Shown in pieces: positions 56,936-64,000 of a stretch of DNA of 64,000 nucleotides (positions within the stretch are counted from its first letter, which is position 1; each line of letters begins with the position of its first letter). The DNA is taken from positions 17,982,599-18,046,598 of the forward strand of contig NC_088309.1 in assembly GCF_910592395.1 (NCBI RefSeq), in the 5' to 3' direction. Position numbers and translations under genes: made by a program. The notes beneath the pieces were generated by a model that was not told the origin of the DNA, ran no database searches, and worked only from the letters and a program-made list of their open reading frames with translations. Source of the DNA: Lineus longissimus. Taxonomy: Eukaryota > Nemertea > Pilidiophora > Heteronemertea > Lineidae.

Positions 56936-59900
56936 GTTCATCTTCCAAATACAGAGTCACAACAAGACTGTATTGAAACCATGGTCAGGGGGGGGGGGGT
57001 GAGACAAGTGCACTTGGACCTGAAACTGAAATAGGCCTTGTCGCCTCCACCCTTCTGCCAAGACATGGAGATTGTCATAACGAGGAGACTAAATGCCATC
57101 ACGGCGAGAACGATATGACAACAGAACTGAGAGGGATGAGACAGTCTTAACGAGGCCAATCTTGTCTTGACACCGCCATTGTCTCTCAAACTTGATGAGC
57201 AGGACAAGGCAGGCACAACCAGATCGATTCCTACTTGGTACCTTTCAGTGTGTTGCCAACATGGTACAACAGATGTGCCAACATGGTACAACAGATGTGA
57301 CAGTCACAACCAAACTGAACAGCAATGTGGGAACGATACAGAGACAACCAGACGAGACAAAATTTGGCCTGGAACTTCCACCGTCTTGCCAACACAGAGA
57401 GAAATGAGAGAGTCACAACCAGACTGTATTGCAACCACGGTGAGGGGGTGAGACAGGTACAACTAGACCAGTCGAATTGAGCCTGGCACCTCCACCGTCT
57501 TGCTGAAACGGGAGAGAGATAGGACCGCCAAAACGAGGAGACTAAATTCGGCCAGGTATGTCAGGCACCGTCTTGCCATCACGGTGAGAACGATGTTGCA
57601 GCCAGAACCAAGAGGGATGCGACAGACTTTACCCTGATACCGCCATTGTCTCGCTAGTTCGATGAGCGGGACAAGGCGGGCACAAGCAGATCGATTCCCA
57701 CCCGGTACCTTCATCGTGTTGCCAACATTGTGCGACAGATGTGACAGTCACAACTAAACTGTATTGCCATGAGGGGAACGATACAGGGACAACCGAACCA
57801 AAAATGTTTGGCCTGGAACATCCATCGTCGTGACAACACAGGAAGAGCGATGAGACAATTTTAACAAGACTGTATTGCAACCACGGTGAGGGGGTGACAC
57901 TGGTACAACTGGACCAGTCGAAAGTTTGCTTGGCACCTCCACCGCCTTGCCAAGACAAGGAGAGAGATACGACTATCATATCGCGGGGACAAAATTGGCC
58001 TGGTAGGTCGGCCACCGTCCTGCCAACACGATGAGAACGATATAACATGCAGCCAGGACCGAACCAATCTGGTCTGACACCTCCACTGCCCTTCCAAAAC
58101 CGTGAGAAAGACCAGACCGAAATTGTTCTTGTAAATGGTCTTGAAATACGTGAGAGAGATAAGACAGTCACGGCAACCTGCCGAAATGGGTATTGCCAAA
58201 CCGTCTTGGAATACGGTGAGAAAGATGATACAGTCACAACCAGACTGAATTCTCCGTCTTGCCAAGAAGACTGCAAAAATGAGACAGTCTCAACTAGACG
58301 GAAATGATATTTGCACCTCCGCTGTCTTGTCAAAACGGTGAAAGAGATGAGATAGCTAACTCCAGAACGACTTGGGACTGCTAGTTCAAACGTCTTGCCA
58401 ATATGGTGGGTGAGAAAAAGGTCACAAACAGACCGTCTCGCAAATACTGTGAGGGAGATGAGACAGTCATGACCGGTCTGTATTGTAATAAGGGTAACGA
58501 GACCGGGAAAATCGGACCACACAAAATTTGGCTTGGCACCTTCAACGTCTTTAAGAAGGAGAGAGAAGACAGTCACAACCAGACAGGATCGGACCTGTCG
58601 GCACAGGTAAACTTCAATTGTCTGGCCAACACGGTCAGAGAGAGGAGAAAGCCACAACAAGACCTAATTAGGCTAGATACCTGCACTGTATTGCCAGCAC
58701 AAGGAGAGAGGGAGCAAGTCACGACCAGACCATCTTGCAGGCATGGTAAGAAAGATGTAATAATTGAAACCAGATTGTATTGCAAACACGGTGAGAGAGA
58801 GGTGGGACAGTCACAACCAGACCGTCGTGGCTACGATGAGAATGAAAAGACAAACCGAATCAAGCCAAGCACTATACACCGCCTTTCCAACACTGAGAAA
58901 GGGATGAGACAGTAACTACTAGACGGAGTCGGAGCAGGAACCTCCATGATCGTGGATCGGGGAGGAGCCTTTCGCGGTCTGACTGTCTTGTACCCTGCCT
59001 GTGTTTGCAAGACGGTGTGGTTATGGCTGTGATGTCGCACTCGCCATGTCAGCAAGACGTTGGAAACAGCAGGCCTGGTTAGAACTGGTGTTGGCTACCC
59101 CATCTCTCTCACTGTGTCAGCAAGACAGTGGAGCTAGTGACAAGGCCAAATTTGTTCTGGTTTGGGCTGTCGCATCACACCCAACGAATTGGCGTGGAGA
59201 TCCCAGGTCGAATTCGGCCTGGTTGCGACTGAGTAGCCCTCTCGCCACGTTTGAAGGACGGTGGAAGTACCAGACCAGATTCGTTCGGTTTGGGCTATCA
59301 CATCTTTCTCACAGTGTTGGTAAGGACGGTGGACGACGTACCGGGCCCAATTTGGTCTGGCTGAAAAATGTGCAATCATATTTTGTGTTTTATCCCATCC
59401 ATGGGCTGTTAACTTCCATACTCCTCACATTTTTCAGAAGACGGTTGATGTACCAAGCCAGAGTCGGTCTGGTTGTCTGTCACATTCCTCTCCCTGTTTT
59501 GGTTAGACGTTGGAGGTACCAGGGCCGATTTGGTCTGGTTGTGACTGTCTCATCTATTTCACCGTGTTGGCAATACGACTGAAGTGTACAGGTACCAGAC
59601 CCGATTAGATCTGGTTGTGGTTGTCTCATCTATCTTACCGTAATGCCAAGACGGGTGAAGTATGCTGGGTGCCAGGCCCGATTCTGTCTAGATGTGACTG
59701 TCTTGTCTCTCTCACCTTGTTGAAGACGGTGGAGGTGCCAAGCCAAATTTGGACTGGTAATGACTGTCTCATCTCCTTCACAGTGTTTGCAAGTCGGTCT
59801 GTTTGTGACCATTTTTTCTCACCCGCCATGTTGGCAAGACGTTCGAACTGTCAGTCCCGATTCGTCCTGGAGTGAGCTACCTAATTTCCTTCACTGTGTC

Positions 59901-60560
59901 GGCAAGACAGCGGGATGCAAATCCGATTCCGGTCTTTTAGTGACAGTCTTTCGAATCCTGTTGGCAAGACGGTGGAGGTACATGGTCGAATTCAGTCTGG
60001 TTGTGACTGTATCCTCTTTCTGACCGTATTTCAAGATGATTTGCAGGAACAATTTCGGTCTGGTCTTTCTCACGGCGGTGGAAGTGTTCGACCAGATTCG
60101 TTCGGTTCTGGCTGTATCTTGTTCTCAATGTGTTGGCGTTGGCCGACATACCAGGCCTAATTTGGTCTCCTCCTACTGACTGTCTTACCTTTCTCCTTGT
60201 CTTCGAAAGGGGGTGGAGATTCTAGGCCCAATTTCGACTGGGCTGGTTGTACCTGTCTCGTCCTCATCGTGTTTGCAATGAGGTCTTGTTGCGACTCTCT
60301 CATCTCTCCCCTGTTTTGGCTAGACAGTGGATGTTTCAGGTCTTATTGTGTCTGTTCCAGTAGTCCCCGGTCTCGTCCCCCTCACCGCCATCGTGCTGAG
60401 GTTATCACATCTCTTTCACTTATTGGCAAGAGAGTGGAGGTGCAAAGCCCATTGCGTCTAATTGTGGTTGTTTAATCTTTCCGATCGCGTTGGCAAGATG
60501 GTGGTTGTGCATGGTCTAATTCGATCCGGCTGTGACTGTATCTAACAACCCTTTAGATTT
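56936..60560. repeat. Large inverted satellite (imperfect palindrome)
   Basis: From about 57000 to 58915 diverged units of about 65-100 bp carry GAGAGAGATGAGACAGTCAC, AACCAGACTGTATTGCAA and CACCTCCACCGTCTTGCCAA. From about 58980 to 60540 the same motifs appear reversed (GTTGGCAAGACGGTGGAGGT, TCTGGTTGTGACTGTCTCAT). The switch is near 58950. Long ORFs (343 codons minus at 57629-58660; 193 plus at 59001-59582) run through the arrays without a fixed repeat register and match no protein I know, so I treat them as non-coding. Confidence 0.8.
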
Positions 60561-61489
60561 AACTTTTTTTCTGTCAGCAGCTTGGGCTGTTCTACCTGAC
60601 GGCCAGATTTGAAGTGCCTAGGTCTTACGGTTACAAAATGCCCAATTTGTCCACGAATGGATGGAAGGATGGAGCTAAGTCTACTTATGTTTTGGCACAA
60701 GACCAACCCAGATGGTCACATCCTTCACAATCTCGTCCAAGGACAATATCCTAGTGCATGGATTATTAGGGTGGGGGTAGGTGGGGGTGGGTGGTGGTAG
60801 GTGGGGGTAGGTGAGATTTAGAAGGACAGGCTTACAAAAAATTTAAAACTTCTTGATAATGATCAATGTTTATTTCATATTATGCAATCCCCCTTGGTGG
60901 TACACACATGTACATAGTATACATATTTATAAGTTCTTTACACTGAATAAAAAGAAAGTGAGATGGAAAGAGGCATAATTTACAGAGGGGCATGCATTAT
61001 ATATGATAACATGGGAAGAAGGACCATATAAACTTAACAGAATATGCGTTCACACACCATAAATCCCTTATTTCTACGGCTCAAATTTTAGTGAAAATGT
61101 CCTTCTGATTTCACCATCAATAGACAATCCGTTTCAGGACTCAATCATTGGATATTAGACCGAAAATCTCCACAGTTCTTGCTTTTCGAAATCCTTGAAT
61201 ATAGACCTCCACTTGCGACATAGATTTGTTTATTTGTCAATGATTAACTCTTTCACTATCACAGGGTTTAGCCAGTGTACTGTACCCCTGGCCCGCATCC
61301 GGTATCGACCAGGCGCCCTGGCTGATCCCAACCTGGCTCAGGAAATGTTTGAATATAAAATAGCTAGCATTACTGAATCTTAAGGACGAGGTCTTCACTG
61401 AATCGAGTGCAGTGCTGCCATCTTGTTTTTTCGGGTGTAACCAACCAAAAACTTAAAGGGACTGTGGTGACCGATAGACCTTAGGGAAA
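60561..61489. other. No gene seen; G-rich tract
   Basis: 60768-60815 is a run of GTGGGGGTAGGTGGGGGT, with several G-triplets that could form a G-quadruplex on the plus strand. The rest is A+T-rich unique sequence with no supported gene. Confidence 0.45.
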
Positions 61490-61687
61490 ATAGTGACCCG
61501 TCACAGCAAAACCAGGCGCATGTCGCTCTGAGCTTGGCAGGTTGAGACGGACTGGTTGTTCATTTCACTACAGTCTACCTTTTGTGAAATCAGAGTACAT
61601 CAATTTCTTCCGTTATCTCCTGGTGTCATTTAGGCTCACCTTCCGTGCGATAAGCGCCTGGTTTTGCTAGGACGAGTCACAATTTAG
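61490..61687. repeat. Diverged foldback element related to 8547-8733
   Basis: AGCAAAACCAGGCGCATGTC and GACGGACTGGTTGTTCATTT match the left arm at 8567, and AAGCGCCTGGTTTTGCTAGG with GAGTCACAATT matches the right end. The inner part of the right arm has been replaced, so only the outer 25-30 bp can pair. Confidence 0.65.
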
Positions 61688-61718
61688 CATCACGGATTAC
61701 TGCAGGCTAATAGCACAC

Positions 61719-61796
61719 ACCGAGTACGGACCCGGTAAATACCGAGTACGGACCCGGTAAATACAGAGTACGGACCCGGTAAATACCGGGTACGGC
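61719..61796 (+). repeat. 22-bp tandem repeat
   Basis: Three and a half units of ACCGAGTACGGACCCGGTAA plus AT. Each unit contains the half-palindrome CGGACCCGGTAAATACCGGG-like core. Confidence 0.85.
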
Positions 61797-61919
61797 AGGA
61801 AAAGAGTAAATGGCTGTAATCTCACCACCACAGACCATTGAAAATTGCTGTTACAGATTTGTGGTTCTCTTCTATTAACACAACCTGAGCAAATATTTGC
61901 ATTGTGTGCAAAACTCATA

Positions 61920-63202
61920 ACAAGAGGCCCAAGGGCCTGGCGCTCAGCTGAGTTAATATCATTAATATCTTCCCGGTGTTTAGTTCATTATGCATGAAAA
62001 TGGCATGCTCCATGGTATTTGATATCCTTTTGCGTTCACTACGGTACCAATGTTTTTGGTTGACATAATTATGCCACTGTTCATTCCTCAATCCTGACCA
62101 TAATTCGGGTGAAATCATCGTATGAAAATATTTACCGAAACATGAAGTTTATGCTATGAATGAAATGGCCAGGGCCATTGTGCTCACCTCATGCTGTAGG
62201 AAAGATGGATAAAGAGCATGGTATTGTGTCATGTAGTGTTAAGTTTGATGTAGGTCCAAGCAATTACAATTTCCCCAAAATGGCCAATTTACAGTACATT
62301 CGACCTCTGTGACCTTGAAAAGTAGGTCAAATCAAAGAAGACCCGGGTGACACATTGAATGGTTGTTAGAATTAGATGTACCTATGATATAAAATTGGTG
62401 CCAATCGGGCAAGTCATTAATAATAGGAATAATGGCATTTTGAAGAATTTAGGATTTGGCCCCCTCCCTGGAGGCCAATCGGCAAATCAGATCGCACCAA
62501 ACTTCGGTACCTGAGATCACCTGACCAAGGGGTACATGTGTACTTAATTTGTGATCAATAGTCATTGCAGTTAAGAAACGTGCCATAGTTACGGCCTGAC
62601 GGCGAATTTACGCCATTTGACCTCTGTGACCTTGACAAGAAGGTCAAATTAAAAACCTGTGTGACATATACTGTATGGTGGTTAGATGTACCCATGATAT
62701 CAAATTGGTGGCAATCGGGCAAGAAGTTAAGGAATAATCACATTTTTAAGGTTTTTGGATTTTGCCCCCTGGTGGTCAAGTGGTGAATCATATTGGACCA
62801 AACTTCGGTCCCTGAGATCACCTGACTAAGGGGTAAATGTGTACCAAATTTGGTATCAATAGTCATTGCAGTTTAGAAACGTGCCATTGTTACATCCTAA
62901 CGGCCAATTTACATCATTTGACCTCTGTGACCTTGAAAAGGAGGTCAAATCAAAAACCCGGAGGATATATGATGCACCTTTGCTAGAAGTACCTACCATA
63001 TTTTTTTCAAAATTTCCCGACTACTATTGAGGGAGATATTGCATATTTTCACTTTTAACGTTTGGCCCCCTGGTGGCCAAACCATGAAACGAATCGGACT
63101 GAAACTTGGTCTCCAAGGTGTCATTACATAAGGGTACATGTGTACCAAGTTTCAACTCAATAGCTCTAACAGTTACGAAACGTGCCCTGCTAACGGACGA
63201 CG

Positions 63203-63237
<35 letters not shown>

Positions 63238-63290
63238 ACGACGGACGCCACGGTATGGGATAAGCTCACCTCTGCTAAGAGGTGAGCTAA
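61920..63290. repeat. Composite interspersed repeat with three internal about 300-bp units
   Basis: Begins ACAAGAGGCCCAAGGGCCTG and ends with inverted GCTCACCTCTGCTAAGAGGT plus GAGCTAA after a GAC-triplet run (63185-63240). Internally, GACCTCTGTGACCTTGA recurs at 62302, 62629 and 62920, along with CCCCCTGGTGG and TGAGATCACCTGAC blocks. Similar ends and CGTC-rich tracts are, to my knowledge, frequent in mollusc genomes. No ORF. Confidence 0.75.
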
Positions 63291-64000
63291 TGAGGATACT
63301 CATTGTCATAGCCTCGTTTACAAGTACGAAGTATTTTCCCGCGAATATTAAAAACTGCTTGGCTCCTTGCCAGTTAAATAACATGTGACTATACACAAAA
63401 TAGAAAACTTTGATGGAAATTGTAAATCATTTTTTTATCTATCAGGGGAAACAAGCTGATGATGATCAAATAAATCATTCATGAGAAATCGTTTTGTTGC
63501 TGAAGCTTGCATGACAAAGTTAATGCTAAACCTTTTCTTGTGCTCTACTGCGCCACCGTAGTTTTCTATTTAGACCAGCGATGACGTCATTTCTGGTGAT
63601 TCCCTACGTTGTCCAATGAGCGCTTTTTAAAATGTGCCATTTGGTATTGTACAGTATGCAATGTATTTTTTCAGCGCTGCCAGTTGCCGAACAGAATGCC
63701 GTAGTTCCCTCAATTTCCAATCAATTTTTATGGGAGTGACATTATTGTATTGCTGAGAATGTCTCCTTTTTACTCATGAAAGAATCTTAGAACTAAAATT
63801 TAATAGGCGAACAGAATCATGCCGATTCACTGCACATAGGCCTACTGTGGGAATTCTCCACTTCAAAATACATCGGCGATGTCATCGCGAACAGAGCATG
63901 CACTTCCGATATCGTTTTCACAGAAATGTGGCCAAATTTTCAAGAACTAATTTCTGAAAGTAGTCCCTGAAGACCTTATGACTACCACTGAAACAAACTG
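63291..64000. other. No gene seen
   Basis: Right edge of the window. No splice-supported reading frame, RNA gene or repeat recognised on either strand. Confidence 0.4.

Noticed and set aside
57629-58660. 343-codon minus-strand ORF as a protein gene
   Set aside because: It lies wholly in the inverted satellite, has no fixed repeat register in protein space, no recognisable domain, and comparable ORFs occur on the opposite strand nearby.
63024-63396. Arg/Ser-rich ORFs at the GAC-triplet run
   Set aside because: They are translations of a trinucleotide microsatellite inside the interspersed repeat at 61920-63290.

Overview
This window is nuclear DNA from an animal. The genes have many small exons with GT/AG introns, the genome is A+T-rich, and short DNA transposons and minisatellites are dense. 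The gene set (MRG15-type chromatin factor, two mitochondrial ribosomal proteins, RAD51C, FAM227B, GALK2) is metazoan. The repeat at 61920-63290, which ends in inverted GGTGAGC motifs and a GAC-triplet tract, resembles repeats I associate with molluscs and other lophotrochozoans, so a marine lophotrochozoan-like invertebrate is my best guess. I cannot name the species.

Layout. 1-15.5 kb: MORF4L1/MRG15 on the minus strand, 13 coding exons visible, with its 3' exon(s) missing and probably beyond the left edge. Its introns hold MITEs, a 48-bp minisatellite and a near-perfect long hairpin. 15.5-18.2 kb: MRPL18 on the plus strand, head-to-head with MORF4L1 with only 92 bp between start codons. 20.4-23.9 kb: RAD51C, minus strand, seven exons, apparently complete. 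24.4-25.3 kb: an intronless 283-residue coiled-coil ORF I do not recognise. 26-33.6 kb: a gene-poor block of recent rearrangement. It has a 1-kb tandem duplication, one copy of which carries a dimeric 1.36-kb TA-flanked element, then a 927-bp TIR element, then a composite insertion bounded by 52-bp direct repeats. 35-42.1 kb: FAM227B, plus strand. 46.4-52.9 kb: GALK2, minus strand, convergent with FAM227B as in human. 53.2-55.8 kb: MRPS30, plus strand, head-to-head with GALK2. 56.3-60.6 kb: a degenerate satellite that reverses orientation near 58.95 kb, forming a large imperfect palindrome. 61-64 kb: more repeats and no gene.

The genes do not form one pathway. The organising features are two divergent promoters, each pairing a mitochondrial ribosomal protein gene with an unrelated housekeeping gene, and the conserved FAM227B-GALK2 tail-to-tail pair. 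I found no clearly new multi-gene system. The most unusual structures are: a 63-bp minisatellite in the last GALK2 intron that copies the real splice acceptor and the start of the last exon; tandemly duplicated in-phase exons in the MORF4L1 linker; and the nested or dimeric mobile elements with preserved empty sites. All exon boundaries were read by hand from reading frame, splice consensus and recognised protein families; none is supported here by transcripts.
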